Below are positions 15,595 to 27,248 of a stretch of 64,000 bases of DNA, one piece after another. The stretch comes from Chloroflexota bacterium (lineage in GTDB: Bacteria; Chloroflexota; Dehalococcoidia; UBA2979), in NCBI GenBank assembly GCA_009391845.1, contig QWJG01000003.1:3504-67503 (forward strand), read 5' to 3'. Below the pieces are notes generated by a model, which did not search any database, was not told where the DNA came from, and saw only the letters and a list, made by a program, of their open reading frames with translations. Position 1 is the stretch's first letter. The number at the start of each line of letters is the position of its first letter. A program made the translations under genes and the position numbers.

Positions 15595-18078
15595 ATGGCT
15601 CGCACATCCCGCCGCGGTCGACGCGGCTCGATTCCTGGTCTGAGCGGCGTGAGCCGCTTTCTGGCCCGACCCGAACTGATCGGCACGGTGCTGGTGGTCC
15701 TTGCGGCCGCGGCGCTGCCGTTTGTTCTGCCGTTGGCCGGGGTGGTCGCCGATGCGCGCGACGAGCTGGTGCGCGGCCTGGGGCTCCACGTGTTCACGCT
15801 GGTCGCCATCCTGGCGTCGTCCGGACTGCTGATCGCGTTCCGCCGTACCGACTGGATTCGCGAGCAGCGCCGCCACCTGGCTGGCGCGTTCGCGCTGTTG
15901 CTGGTGATCGCGGGCGTGCTGGGACGCTGGTACCCCGACCGTAGCGTTGGTGACATCGACCTCGGCGTGCACTCGGCCGGCGGTGAACTGGGACGCGCGC
16001 TGGCCGGCTGGCCGGTCGGGGTCGCGATCTGGCTGCTGCTGGCGGTGGTTGGCTACACGTTGCTCTGGCCACGGACCGCGGCGGCGCTGCTCCGCGCGAC
16101 GCCGGGCGCGATTGGCCGATCGTTCCGCTGGGTCTGGCAGCAAGAACTGCACCGGCCGATCGGCCGCGGCCTGGCGCTGCTGGCGAGGCCGCTGACCCGG
16201 CTCTTCCGGCGCGCAGACGACGCGGATCCGGAGATCGAGGTGCCAGCACCTCGGCGGCTGCGCCGCGTAGACGCGATCGCAGAGATCGCGGGGCCGGCGA
16301 CCCCGGAGCTGGCGGCGGCGGTAGCAGGCGAGGCCGGCGAGGACGAGGAAGAAGAGGAGCACGACGGGCGGCCCGCGAAGCAGATCGAGATGGACATGGA
16401 GACGCCGGCGGACGAGCTGCGCCATTCGGCGGATGGCTGGCAGCTCCCACCGACCACGCTGCTGGGCGAAGAGGTCGGTCGCGAGTCGCGGACGGTCGAC
16501 AACGCGCGCCGGGCGCAGCTGATCGTCGACACGCTCGATTCGTTCGGTGTCGATTCGACGGTCGTGCAGATCAACGAGGGCCCGACGGTCACGCAGTTCG
16601 GCGTTGAGCCGGGCTGGGATGTGAAGACGAAGCTGGTGACCGAGCGCGACGCGACGGGACGCCCAATCCTCGACACCGACGGCAATCCGAAGACGAACCA
16701 GGTGGAGGTGTCGCGGACGCGGATCCGGGTGAACCGGATCACGGCGTTGCAGAACGACCTGGCGCTAGCGCTCGCGGCTCCGGCGCTGCGGATCGAGGCA
16801 CCGGTACCGGGCAAACCGATGGTCGGGATCGAGGTGCCAAACGCGAACACCTCGACCGTATCGATGCGCGGGGTGATGGAGTCGCCGGAGTTCCAGCGCG
16901 CGCTGGGCAAATACGCACTGCCGATCGCCCTCGGAGCCGGCGTGTCCGGCGATCCGGTGGTGGCGGACCTGGCGACGATGCCGCACGTGCTGATCGCGGG
17001 TGCGACCGGCGCCGGGAAGTCGGTCTGCCTGAACTCGATCATCAGCGGGCTGCTGATGCACCTCTCACCGGAACAACTGCGACTGGTGATGATCGACCCG
17101 AAGCGGGTGGAGCTGGCGGACTTCGCGGAGATTCCGCACCTGGCGTTCTCACGGATCATCGTGGAGATGGATCAGGTGGTCGGCACGCTGCAGGCCGTGA
17201 TCAACGAAATGGAGTCGCGCTACCGGAAGTTCGCGAAGGTGGGCGTCCGAAACATCAAGAGCTACAACACGAAGGTCGCCGGGCGATCGCCGATGGCCTA
17301 CTGGGTGGTGGTGATCGACGAGCTGGCGGACCTGATGATCGCCGCTCCCTACCAGGTCGAGCAGCAGCTTGTGCGGCTGGCACAGCTCGCGAGGGCAACC
17401 GGGATTCACCTGGTCGTCGCGACGCAACGGCCCTCGGTGGATGTGATCACGGGGCTGATCAAGGCGAACTTCCCGACGCGTATCGCGTTCGCGGTGGCGT
17501 CCTCGGTGGACTCGCGCACGGTGCTGGACCAGGGTGGCGCGGAGAAGCTGCTGGGTCGCGGGGACATGCTGTACGTGCCGCCGGACGAGCAGAAGCCGAA
17601 GCGTGTCCAGGGCGTCTACGTCAGCGACGAGGAGATCCGCGCGATCGTCGGCTTCTGGACGGCGGACCGGTTCGCGAACCTGCAGCCGGAGAAGCACGAC
17701 GCGCTGCTCCGCGACGCGGAGCGCGAGGTCGAGCAGATGGGTGTCGACGGCGCCAACGAGGAGGATCCGCTGATCCAGAAGGCGATCGAACTCGCGCGCG
17801 AGCACGAGACGCTTTCGACCTCGATGTTGCAACGCAAGCTGCGGATCGGCTACCCGCGCGCGGCACGGACGATGGACGAACTTGAGGACCGTGGGATTGT
17901 GGCCTCGGGCGATGGCACCAGCTCGCGACGGGTGCTGCTCGGCGATGAAAGCACGTCGCTGATGGCGGCCGCCGCCGACTTCGAGCCGGTACCAGCGGGG
18001 GTGGTCGCCGAAGACGAGCCGGAACGCGAGCCGAGCACGAAGCTGCTGCGGTTCCCGAAGGCGTTCGACGACGACTAG
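15595..18078 (+). CDS. ftsK: DNA translocase FtsK/SpoIIIE
   Basis: An 827-residue septal DNA pump for chromosome segregation and dimer resolution. The N-terminus has four membrane helices (about residues 22-44, 62-81, 97-114 and 140-158), then an acidic linker with EDEEEEEHD (about 240-265). The RecA-like motor has Walker A GATGAGKSV (about 465-475) and Walker B VVVIDELADLM (about 570). The C-terminal gamma winged helix (about 725-790, SMLQRKLRIGYPRAARTMDELE) reads KOPS-type polar sequences. The start ATG follows GAGGAG. A 7-bp inverted repeat (CGTTCGG/CCGAACG) sits in the 76-base leader. Confidence 0.95.
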   Translation: MARTSRRGRRGSIPGLSGVSRFLARPELIGTVLVVLAAAALPFVLPLAGVVADARDELVRGLGLHVFTLVAILASSGLLIAFRRTDWIREQRRHLAGAFALLLVIAGVLGRWYPDRSVGDIDLGVHSAGGELGRALAGWPVGVAIWLLLAVVGYTLLWPRTAAALLRATPGAIGRSFRWVWQQELHRPIGRGLALLARPLTRLFRRADDADPEIEVPAPRRLRRVDAIAEIAGPATPELAAAVAGEAGEDEEEEEHDGRPAKQIEMDMETPADELRHSADGWQLPPTTLLGEEVGRESRTVDNARRAQLIVDTLDSFGVDSTVVQINEGPTVTQFGVEPGWDVKTKLVTERDATGRPILDTDGNPKTNQVEVSRTRIRVNRITALQNDLALALAAPALRIEAPVPGKPMVGIEVPNANTSTVSMRGVMESPEFQRALGKYALPIALGAGVSGDPVVADLATMPHVLIAGATGAGKSVCLNSIISGLLMHLSPEQLRLVMIDPKRVELADFAEIPHLAFSRIIVEMDQVVGTLQAVINEMESRYRKFAKVGVRNIKSYNTKVAGRSPMAYWVVVIDELADLMIAAPYQVEQQLVRLAQLARATGIHLVVATQRPSVDVITGLIKANFPTRIAFAVASSVDSRTVLDQGGAEKLLGRGDMLYVPPDEQKPKRVQGVYVSDEEIRAIVGFWTADRFANLQPEKHDALLRDAEREVEQMGVDGANEEDPLIQKAIELAREHETLSTSMLQRKLRIGYPRAARTMDELEDRGIVASGDGTSSRRVLLGDESTSLMAAAADFEPVPAGVVAEDEPEREPSTKLLRFPKAFDDD

Positions 18079-18159
18079 CAGTGCTCGCTATCCCTACGGA
18101 GCCTGCGGAACAGTGCCCGACGGAGCGCCTTGATCTGATGCGTTACGACTCAGATCTGC

Positions 18160-18165
18160 TATAAT
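18160..18165 (+). promoter_or_regulatory. Consensus -10 element (TATAAT) for the unnamed RNA
   Basis: A perfect TATAAT in the gap after ftsK, the best -10 in the window. The -35 region is poor at 16-18 bp spacing. A TTGATC lies too far upstream (24 bp). It predicts a transcript start near 18172. Confidence 0.6.
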
Positions 18166-18171
18166 GACTCT

Positions 18172-18420
18172 GGAAGAAGAGGAAACGGAAAGAGCACCGA
18201 AGCGGACATCCGGGAACGCGAATCGCGAGGCCTGGGTGGGGACGATTGGAGGCCCAGTGTGTAATCACCAGCGGACTTCAGGTCACGAGGTCAGTCTCGT
18301 ATCCGCGAACACCTGAGCCAGAGGCTCGCCCCGGCTCCTGAGTTCCCTCGGAACTCGAGTCGCGGTCAAGCGAGGCACCTTGAAACCGGAACGGCCAACT
18401 CAACCGAGTTGGCCGTTTTC
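18172..18420 (+). ncRNA. Unidentified structured small RNA (~250 nt)
   Basis: A gene-free interval between convergent ftsK and peptidase E genes with its own TATAAT and a strong intrinsic terminator. The predicted RNA contains several perfect short helices: 18217-18220/18224-18227, 18232-18236/18253-18257, 18285-18289/18296-18300, 18316-18319/18323-18326 and 18340-18346/18350-18356. It also has an H-type pseudoknot: GCGGA 18271-18275 pairs with 18302-18306, while TCAGGT 18278-18283 inside that loop pairs with 18311-18316 outside it. There is no coding potential. It lacks the tmRNA T-loop and CCA end, the SRP tetraloop core, and an obvious 6S-style single long helix, so I do not assign a family. 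A trans-acting regulator is likely, since no gene follows on the same strand. Confidence 0.6.
18390..18420 (+). terminator. Intrinsic terminator of the unnamed RNA
   Basis: A perfect 12-bp stem (18390-18401 with 18406-18417), loop AACC, followed by a TTTTCTT tail. It abuts the TAA of the convergent peptidase gene and may also slow transcription from that side. Confidence 0.85.
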
Positions 18421-19110
18421 TTATGCCAGGAACCGCGTTGCCAGGGCTTCCTCGGTGAACCCGTCAGCACCGAGGGCGACCCGGTAGACGCGAGCGCCCT
18501 CGCGGGAGGCGACCGCGGCGTGCAGTTGGCCATCGACGAAGTGGGCGGCGGCGTAGTCGTCGGCCGCGAGACCGGCCGGTAGCCCCTCCTCGATCGCCCT
18601 GCGGAGCGCCGGGCGTCGATCGGCCTCGCCGTCGTAGTGCGGGGTGAACGACCCTTCGAGGATCCCGACGCCATCGTGGAGCGCGCGGAGCGGCCCGAAC
18701 GAGTCCGTGGTCCCGCCCTGGAACCAGCAGATCGCGCCGGCGCTGACGCCGCAGAGGATGGTGCCGGCCTCGTATGCCGCCCGTGCGAGGCGATCGAGGC
18801 CGTGCACGCGCCAGACAGCGAGCAGGTTGGCCGTGGAGCCGCCTCCGACGTAGATCACGTCCTGAGCGGCGAACCACACCGCCGGGTCGTGTGAGGGCTC
18901 GGAGAACAGCCGCAGATCCGACGTCTCGGCACGATCCGAGAGCGCGGCGTGGAACTTCTCGATATAGCTCGGGTGATCGCCGCTGGCGGTGCCCACGAAG
19001 CCGACGCGCGGGCGGTCGCGACCGGTCAGCGCGAGGATGTAGTCATCGAGGAGGCGATCGTCCTCCATCGAGAACCCGCCGCCGCCCATTGCGACGATCT
19101 GGCTCGCCAT
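18421..19110 (-). CDS. Peptidase S51 family protein (dipeptidase E-like)
   Basis: A 229-residue class I glutamine amidotransferase-like serine peptidase. The nucleophile motif is LCGVSAGAICW (Ser about residue 120), preceded by YVGGGSTANLLAVW. Relatives are alpha-aspartyl dipeptidase and cyanophycinase; the short length favours the dipeptidase branch. The ATG at 19110, 10 bases after the uvrB stop, is chosen; a longer frame overlaps uvrB. Likely co-transcribed with uvrB. Confidence 0.82.
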   Translation of the reverse strand: MASQIVAMGGGGFSMEDDRLLDDYILALTGRDRPRVGFVGTASGDHPSYIEKFHAALSDRAETSDLRLFSEPSHDPAVWFAAQDVIYVGGGSTANLLAVWRVHGLDRLARAAYEAGTILCGVSAGAICWFQGGTTDSFGPLRALHDGVGILEGSFTPHYDGEADRRPALRRAIEEGLPAGLAADDYAAAHFVDGQLHAAVASREGARVYRVALGADGFTEEALATRFLA

Positions 19111-19120
19111 CGGAGCGGCC

Positions 19121-21253
<2,133 letters not shown>

Positions 21254-21351
21254 AACGGCAACCCTCCAAGCATCCAGTGTACGGCTCCGGGCAAGGGAGC
21301 CGGGCGGCGCATCGAGGTAGGCGGACCGGTCGCCCTCGGCGCTTCCGGGCG

Positions 21352-22170
21352 CTAGCCCGCGGGCTGCTGGAGCGGCCTCGGGAGCCACGGATCGGCGAGG
21401 ATGACGCGATCGCGGCCGCTGTTCTTGGCGGCGTAGAGGGCCTCGTCGGCACGATTGAGCAGCGCTTGTTCGTCGGTGGTCGCGAGATCGGGGATCGCGG
21501 CGACGCCAACGGAGACGGTGACCTGTACAGCAGCGCCGCCGTCCGGAACGGGGACACGCAGGGCCTCGATGCCGGCGCGGAGCTTCTCCGCGACGATCGC
21601 GCCGTCGGCGAGCGCGGTCTCGGGGAGGATGACGGCAAACTCCTCGCCGCCGTAGCGGCCGATCTCGTCGGATTCGCGGATGTTGCTCGCCATCTGACGG
21701 GCGCAGGCGGTGAGCACGGCGTCACCGGTCGCGTGCCCGTAGCCGTCGTTGACCTGCTTGAAGTGATCGATGTCGATCATCAGCACGGTGAGCGAGCGGC
21801 CGTAGCGACGGGAGCGGCGGAACTCGGCGCCGAGGCGATCGAACAGTGCCCGGCGGTTGAGCACGCCGGTCAGCGGATCGATCTTGGCGAGCCGTTCCAG
21901 CTCGGCGCTGGTTTCACGCAGGTTGGCGGCGACATCGACGAGGCGTCGCTCGCGATCGAGGGTGGCGCGCGAGTTGAGGAGGATCTGGACGATCAGGCAG
22001 ATCGTGAGAAAGGTCGTTGCGAGGCTCCAGGCGGCGATATCCAGTCCGAGGAAGGAGCCAGTCGTCCAGCCGATCTCGCGGAGCTGGCTACCAGCACCGA
22101 AGAGCACGAGCAGAGCGACTGCCCCGATGAGTCCGAGGAGCGTGGGCCAGCGATCGCGAGTGATCGTCAC
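21352..22170 (-). CDS. Membrane diguanylate cyclase (GGDEF domain)
   Basis: A 272-residue protein: two N-terminal membrane helices (about residues 10-28 and 45-65), a short coiled helix, then a GGDEF domain from about 95 to 255. The active site reads [13 protein letters not shown], an accepted variant (GGEEF). An RxxD inhibitory site (RESD) sits five residues upstream, so product inhibition is expected. It makes c-di-GMP from two GTP. It lies just downstream of ruvA (17 bases), which may only reflect gene packing. Confidence 0.88.
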   Translation of the reverse strand: MTITRDRWPTLLGLIGAVALLVLFGAGSQLREIGWTTGSFLGLDIAAWSLATTFLTICLIVQILLNSRATLDRERRLVDVAANLRETSAELERLAKIDPLTGVLNRRALFDRLGAEFRRSRRYGRSLTVLMIDIDHFKQVNDGYGHATGDAVLTACARQMASNIRESDEIGRYGGEEFAVILPETALADGAIVAEKLRAGIEALRVPVPDGGAAVQVTVSVGVAAIPDLATTDEQALLNRADEALYAAKNSGRDRVILADPWLPRPLQQPAG

Positions 22171-22187
22171 GGGTACGTCTGCCGGAC

Positions 22188-22817
22188 CTAGGCCGGAGCC
22201 TGCTGTGCGAGGATGGCGCGGAGCAGCTCCTCGATGCCGGCAATCTCGGGCTGCTGGCGCAGCGTCGTGGTGACGAGCTGCTCTGCCTCACGGTGCGAGT
22301 ACTGGAGCGTTTCGAGCGCGCCGACCGCATCGGCGTACAGCTCGCCCATCGCGTCGGACACGGGGGTGGCGGTCTTGTCCGCGCTGCGGAGGAGCGCCTC
22401 CTGCGTCAGCTTGCCGTGGAGGTTGGCGACGATGGTCTGCGAGAGCCGCTGACCGATGCCGGGGAGCTGGCGGAGGGCGACCACGTCCTCTGCCTCGATC
22501 CAGCGGGCGATATCGGACACGGGGAAAGTGAGCGCGCGGACGGCTTTCTGGGGACCGACTTCCGGGACGTTGATGAACTTCCGGAAGAACTCGCGCTCCT
22601 GGCGATGCTGGAAGCCGATCAGCAGCGGCGCGGGCTGGCGTTCCGAGACGTGGTAGAAGGTGAACAGCTTCAGTTCGTCGCCGAGCGGGATCGCGGCGAT
22701 CCAGTGGTGCGCGAAGGCGGGGATCAGCACCTCGTAACCAACGCCGCCCACCTCGAGCCAGGCGCTGGCCGATTCGCCGTCCCAGCGGGCGAGCTTGCCC
22801 GAGAGCGAGACGATCAT
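22188..22817 (-). CDS. ruvA: Holliday junction helicase subunit RuvA
   Basis: A 209-residue protein that binds four-way junctions and recruits RuvB. It shows the N-terminal OB fold (MIVSLSGKLARWD, VGGVGYEV), two helix-hairpin-helix elements (INVPEVGPQKAVRAL and LRQLPGIGQRLSQTIV), and the C-terminal RuvB-binding domain III (ALETLQYSHREAEQLV). The ATG at 22817 overlaps the ruvC stop (ATGA). RuvB is not in this window. Confidence 0.92.
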   Translation of the reverse strand: MIVSLSGKLARWDGESASAWLEVGGVGYEVLIPAFAHHWIAAIPLGDELKLFTFYHVSERQPAPLLIGFQHRQEREFFRKFINVPEVGPQKAVRALTFPVSDIARWIEAEDVVALRQLPGIGQRLSQTIVANLHGKLTQEALLRSADKTATPVSDAMGELYADAVGALETLQYSHREAEQLVTTTLRQQPEIAGIEELLRAILAQQAPA

Positions 22818-23314
22818 GAGCGGGCCAGTGCCAGTTCGAGCCTGATGTCGCCGAGCCGCGTCAGCGCGACCGCGAGGGCGTCAGAGATATCGAGTGGCCC
22901 GGTGAGTTCCGTGAGACCGAGTTGGACGGCGACCATTTGCTGCACCTGTTCCTTGGGAGCACCGCCCCAGCCGGTCACGGATTGCTTGACCGAGGTGGGC
23001 GCGAACTCGAACACCGGGATGTCGGCATCCGCCGCGGCGATCATGGCGGCGGCACGAGCCTCGCCGATCACCATGGCGGAACGCACGTTGAGCGCGACGA
23101 ATTGTTGCTCAACGGCTAATTCCGCAGGTCCATAATCGCGGATGATGGTGCGGATGCCGTCAGCAATTTCCCGCAGTCGGTAAGCGCGGGGGGCCTTCGG
23201 GCGCGTCTTGATGACACCGCAATCGACCAGCGTTCCGGTGGCTCCGTCACCGTCGACGATGCCCCAGCCGGTGATGGTCAATCCAGGATCGACGCCCAGC
23301 ACGCGCCGGGTCAT
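22814..23314 (-). CDS. ruvC: Holliday junction resolvase RuvC
   Basis: A 166-residue RNase H-fold nuclease that cuts Holliday junctions. The acidic residues are in VLGVDPGLTITGWGIV, ELAVEQQFV and LDISDALAVALTRLG. The ATG at 23314 follows GAGGTGA and gives the family N-terminus MTRRVLGVDPG; the longer frame upstream to 23434 overlaps yebC and is not conserved. It is coupled to ruvA. The order yebC-ruvC-ruvA is a common one. Confidence 0.92.
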   Translation of the reverse strand: MTRRVLGVDPGLTITGWGIVDGDGATGTLVDCGVIKTRPKAPRAYRLREIADGIRTIIRDYGPAELAVEQQFVALNVRSAMVIGEARAAAMIAAADADIPVFEFAPTSVKQSVTGWGGAPKEQVQQMVAVQLGLTELTGPLDISDALAVALTRLGDIRLELALARS

Positions 23315-23357
23315 CGCAGTCACCTCGGCGTGGAATCCACGCTTGCCCTCGCTACCG

Positions 23358-24110
23358 CTACCCCGCCGCAGCTTCGAGCACTGAATCTGGGAAGACGGCG
23401 TTGGAATGGACCTTCGAGACGTCATCGAGGTCATCGAGCCGTTCGAGCAGTTTGAGGGTGGAGATGGCGGTGGGCTCGTCGAGTTCGACGGTGTTCTGCG
23501 GCATCTTCACGAGATCGGCGTCTTCGACGGTGAAACCGGCGGCGGTGAGCGCCTCGCGGATGCTTTCGGTGCTGGTCGGCTCGGTGATGACCTCGACGGT
23601 CGTCCCGTCGTCGGCGGCCTCGACATCGAGCGCGCCCGCCTCTATGGCGATGAGCTGGATTTCGTCAGGGTCCTGACCGACGGCGCTGACGGTAATCGAG
23701 CCACGGGCCTCGAATTGCCAGGCGACAGCGCCGTTCTCGGCGAGGTTGCCGCCACCGCGCGAGAAGGCGAGGCGGAGTTCGGCGACGGTGCGATTGCGGT
23801 TGTCGGTGACGGTGTCGACGATGACGGCGGTGCCGCCGGGCCCATAGCCCTCGTAGGTGACTTCGGCGAGGTTGTCGGCGTCGCCGCCACCGGCACCGCG
23901 CTGGATCGCGCGCTCGATGTTGGCGCTGGGCATGTTGGCGTCTTTGGCCTTGCTGATGGCGAGGCGCAGCCCCGCGTTCATCTCCGGGTCATTGCCGGTG
24001 CGGGCGGCCATGGTGATGTCACGGGCGAGCTTAGTGAAGAGCTGACCGCGCTTCGCGTCGATCTTGCCCTTCTTGTGCTTGATTGATGACCATTTGGAGT
24101 GCCCAGACAA
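23358..24110 (-). CDS. yebC: YebC/PmpR family regulatory protein
   Basis: A 250-residue protein of the YebC family. Members were annotated as transcription regulators and more recently linked to translation of proline stretches. The N-terminus SGHSKWSSIKHKKGKIDAKRG and the motif YEGYGPGGTAVIVD are diagnostic. The start is TTG at 24110, 6 bases after GGAGG, which gives the canonical MSGHSKW. First gene of the yebC-ruvC-ruvA unit. Confidence 0.93.
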   Translation of the reverse strand: MSGHSKWSSIKHKKGKIDAKRGQLFTKLARDITMAARTGNDPEMNAGLRLAISKAKDANMPSANIERAIQRGAGGGDADNLAEVTYEGYGPGGTAVIVDTVTDNRNRTVAELRLAFSRGGGNLAENGAVAWQFEARGSITVSAVGQDPDEIQLIAIEAGALDVEAADDGTTVEVITEPTSTESIREALTAAGFTVEDADLVKMPQNTVELDEPTAISTLKLLERLDDLDDVSKVHSNAVFPDSVLEAAAG

Positions 24111-24212
24111 GCAGCGCCTCCGCCGTTCTTGATAACGCTCATCAGGGTTCGCGGAACCCGCGATTATGCTATCAGACCGCCATGGCGGGCCGAAGTGGGG
24201 TTCGCGACGCGG

Positions 24213-25058
24213 CTAGAGTCCGTCGCCCAGCGTGATGTTGTCGATCAGGTGCGTCGAGCCGATGTGAACGGCGACGGAGAGCAGGGCGAGGCCGCTCACC
24301 TCACCCTCCAATTCCTGAAGCGCTTCGTCGTCGGCGAGCGACACGTAGTCCGGTCGGATGAGTAGCTGTCCCTCGAGTTCCTTTTCGACGAGGTAGCGCA
24401 GGTTGTCGGCGTTGCGTTCGCCGGCGCCGAACGCGTCCGAGGCGAGTTGGAGCCCTCGGGAGATCGCGAGCGCGGCGGTGCGTTCCTCCGGCGAGAGGTA
24501 GGCGTTCCGCGAGGAGAGCGCGAGTCCGTCCGGATCGCGGACGGTCGGGCAGGCGACGATGTCGACCGGCAGATCGAGGTCGCGCACGAGCTGGCGGATG
24601 ACGCGGAGCTGCTGTGCGTCCTTCTCGCCGAAGTAGGCGCGGTCCGGCGAGGTGATGTTGAGGAGCTTGAGGACGACGGTGGTGACGCCATCGAAGTGCC
24701 CGGGGCGACGAGCGCCCTCGAGGCGTTCCGAGACGCCGCCGACGTGGACCGTGACGGCGAAGCCATCGGGGTAGATCTCGGCGCGCGGTGGGGCGAGCAC
24801 GAGATCGACGCCGTGCGCCTCGAGTTGTGCGAGGTCGTTCGCCTCGTTGGCCGGATAGCGATCGAGATCCTCGGACGGCGCGAACTGGGTGGGGTTGAGG
24901 AAGAGCGTGGCGACGACACTGGCGTTCTCGGCGCGCGCCTGGTCAACCAGCGCGAGGTGGCCGGCGTGGATGCCGCCGAGCGTCGGGAAGAGCCCGACCG
25001 GACCCGGCAGGCCCGCGCGCGCGGCCCGGAACTCCGCGATGGTGCGCGCGATCTGCAC
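24213..25058 (-). CDS. panC: Pantothenate synthetase PanC
   Basis: A 281-residue ATP-dependent ligase joining pantoate and beta-alanine. The HxGH motif appears as GGIHAGHLALVDQ (about residues 28-40), where most homologues have MGALHEGH. YFGEKDAQQL and the KMSKS-like LALSSRNAYLSPEE are present. The GTG at 25058 follows the panB stop by 14 bases, so panB-panC form an operon making vitamin B5. Two dyad elements, CGCCATGGCG and GGGTTC/GAACCC, lie between panC and yebC. Confidence 0.93.
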   Translation of the reverse strand: MQIARTIAEFRAARAGLPGPVGLFPTLGGIHAGHLALVDQARAENASVVATLFLNPTQFAPSEDLDRYPANEANDLAQLEAHGVDLVLAPPRAEIYPDGFAVTVHVGGVSERLEGARRPGHFDGVTTVVLKLLNITSPDRAYFGEKDAQQLRVIRQLVRDLDLPVDIVACPTVRDPDGLALSSRNAYLSPEERTAALAISRGLQLASDAFGAGERNADNLRYLVEKELEGQLLIRPDYVSLADDEALQELEGEVSGLALLSVAVHIGSTHLIDNITLGDGL

Positions 25059-25072
25059 GAGGAGCCTCGAAT

Positions 25073-26065
<993 letters not shown>

Positions 26066-26177
26066 CATTCGCCTCCGTCTCAGTCCCGGGGGATCCAAGC
26101 GGTTCATGTGCCAGTCAGCAGCCAACTCGAAGTGAATCTGCGTCTTGTCGCCACTTGAATGGTCGACTGACAATTTC

Positions 26178-26205
26178 AGTATAGGAGCCCGGATCGCCGC
26201 GTCAA
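26178..26205 (-). promoter_or_regulatory. Sigma70-type promoter of panBC
   Basis: On the minus strand TTGACG (26205-26200), a 16-bp spacer and TATACT (26183-26178) form the best complete promoter in the window. It predicts a leader of about 105 nt before panB. Confidence 0.7.
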
Positions 26206-26220
26206 TGCTGGCCGGAGGGG

Positions 26221-27234
26221 TTAGCGGGTCGCCCATTCGGTGGCGGATGGGAGACCGGCGATCGGGGTGGCGGAGCGGATGGCGTTGAGCACCGCCCGCT
26301 CGACGGCACGGACGGCGAACGCCTCGACGGCGCGGTAGCCGGCGGCGTCCACCTCGAACTCGCCGGTGGCGAGGGCAAAGATCACGTCGCCGTCGGAGCG
26401 GGTGTGCACCGGCCAGATCGTGGAGGCGAAGCCGTCGTGGGCGACGGTGGCGATGCGGTTGATCTGAGTCTTCGTGAGGCGCGCGTTCGTTGCCACGACC
26501 GCGAGCGTGGTGTTCTCCGCCGACTCCGTTGCATCCGTCGATTGCGGAGGATTCGAGGCATCGGCGTCGGGTGGTTGGACGCCGACACGGAGGATCGCGT
26601 CCAGATCGAGGAAGCCACGTTCGTCGTCACGCGGGGCGGCGACGATCGCGCCGTCCCGCGGATCGCGGATTGAGCCGACGGCGTTCACGGCGGCGAGTGC
26701 GGCGACGATCACGCCGGTATCAAGCCGTTCGCTGGCGGTGCCGATTCCACCTTTGATCGCGCGGTCGATGCCGCCCTGCTTCGCGACGCTGGCGCCGGTG
26801 CCGGCGCCGACCGAGCCGACCTCGATGGCGCCACCGGTGGCACGGCGCAACGCGCGACGGCCGGAATCGGCGTTGGGATGGGCGGGCCGACCAACGCCGA
26901 GGTCGAAGAGGATGGCGGCTGGGACGATCGGGACGACGTTGCCTCGGAAGTTAAGCCCGACACCGCGGGCGGCCAGCTCTTCCATCACGCCGGTAGCGGC
27001 GTCGAGGCCGAAGGCGGAGCCGCCGGAGAGGAGGATGGCGTGCACTTCCTCGATCAGGTTGCCGGGGCGGAGCAGCTCCGTCTCGCGGGTGCCGGGCGCG
27101 GCCCCGCGCACGTCGACGCCGCCGACGGTGCCGGGTGGGCAAAGGACGACAGTGCAGCCGGTGGCGGAGCGACGATTGGTCCAGTGACCGACGCGGATCC
27201 CCGCGACGTCCGTGAGGGCGTCCCGATGAACCAT
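26221..27234 (-). CDS. P1 family peptidase (DmpA/NylC-type Ntn hydrolase)
   Basis: A 337-residue member of the self-cleaving P1/S58 family, which includes beta-aminopeptidases and nylon-oligomer hydrolases. The N-terminal signature is ALTDVAGIRVGHWTNR, and the middle has ILLSGGSAFGLDAATGVM. The processing site fits ENTTLAVVATNA (about residues 240-251), where cleavage before Thr would free the nucleophile. Fourteen bases separate it from the upstream hydrolase gene, so the two are likely co-transcribed. The substrate is unknown. Confidence 0.85.
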   Translation of the reverse strand: MVHRDALTDVAGIRVGHWTNRRSATGCTVVLCPPGTVGGVDVRGAAPGTRETELLRPGNLIEEVHAILLSGGSAFGLDAATGVMEELAARGVGLNFRGNVVPIVPAAILFDLGVGRPAHPNADSGRRALRRATGGAIEVGSVGAGTGASVAKQGGIDRAIKGGIGTASERLDTGVIVAALAAVNAVGSIRDPRDGAIVAAPRDDERGFLDLDAILRVGVQPPDADASNPPQSTDATESAENTTLAVVATNARLTKTQINRIATVAHDGFASTIWPVHTRSDGDVIFALATGEFEVDAAGYRAVEAFAVRAVERAVLNAIRSATPIAGLPSATEWATR

Positions 27235-27248
27235 GTCGTGGGCGGCGG

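Noticed and set aside
18172..18420. Assignment of the unnamed RNA as tmRNA, SRP RNA or 6S RNA
   Set aside because: No T-loop/CCA or tag reading frame, no SRP domain IV core, and many short hairpins plus a pseudoknot where 6S would show one long bulged helix.
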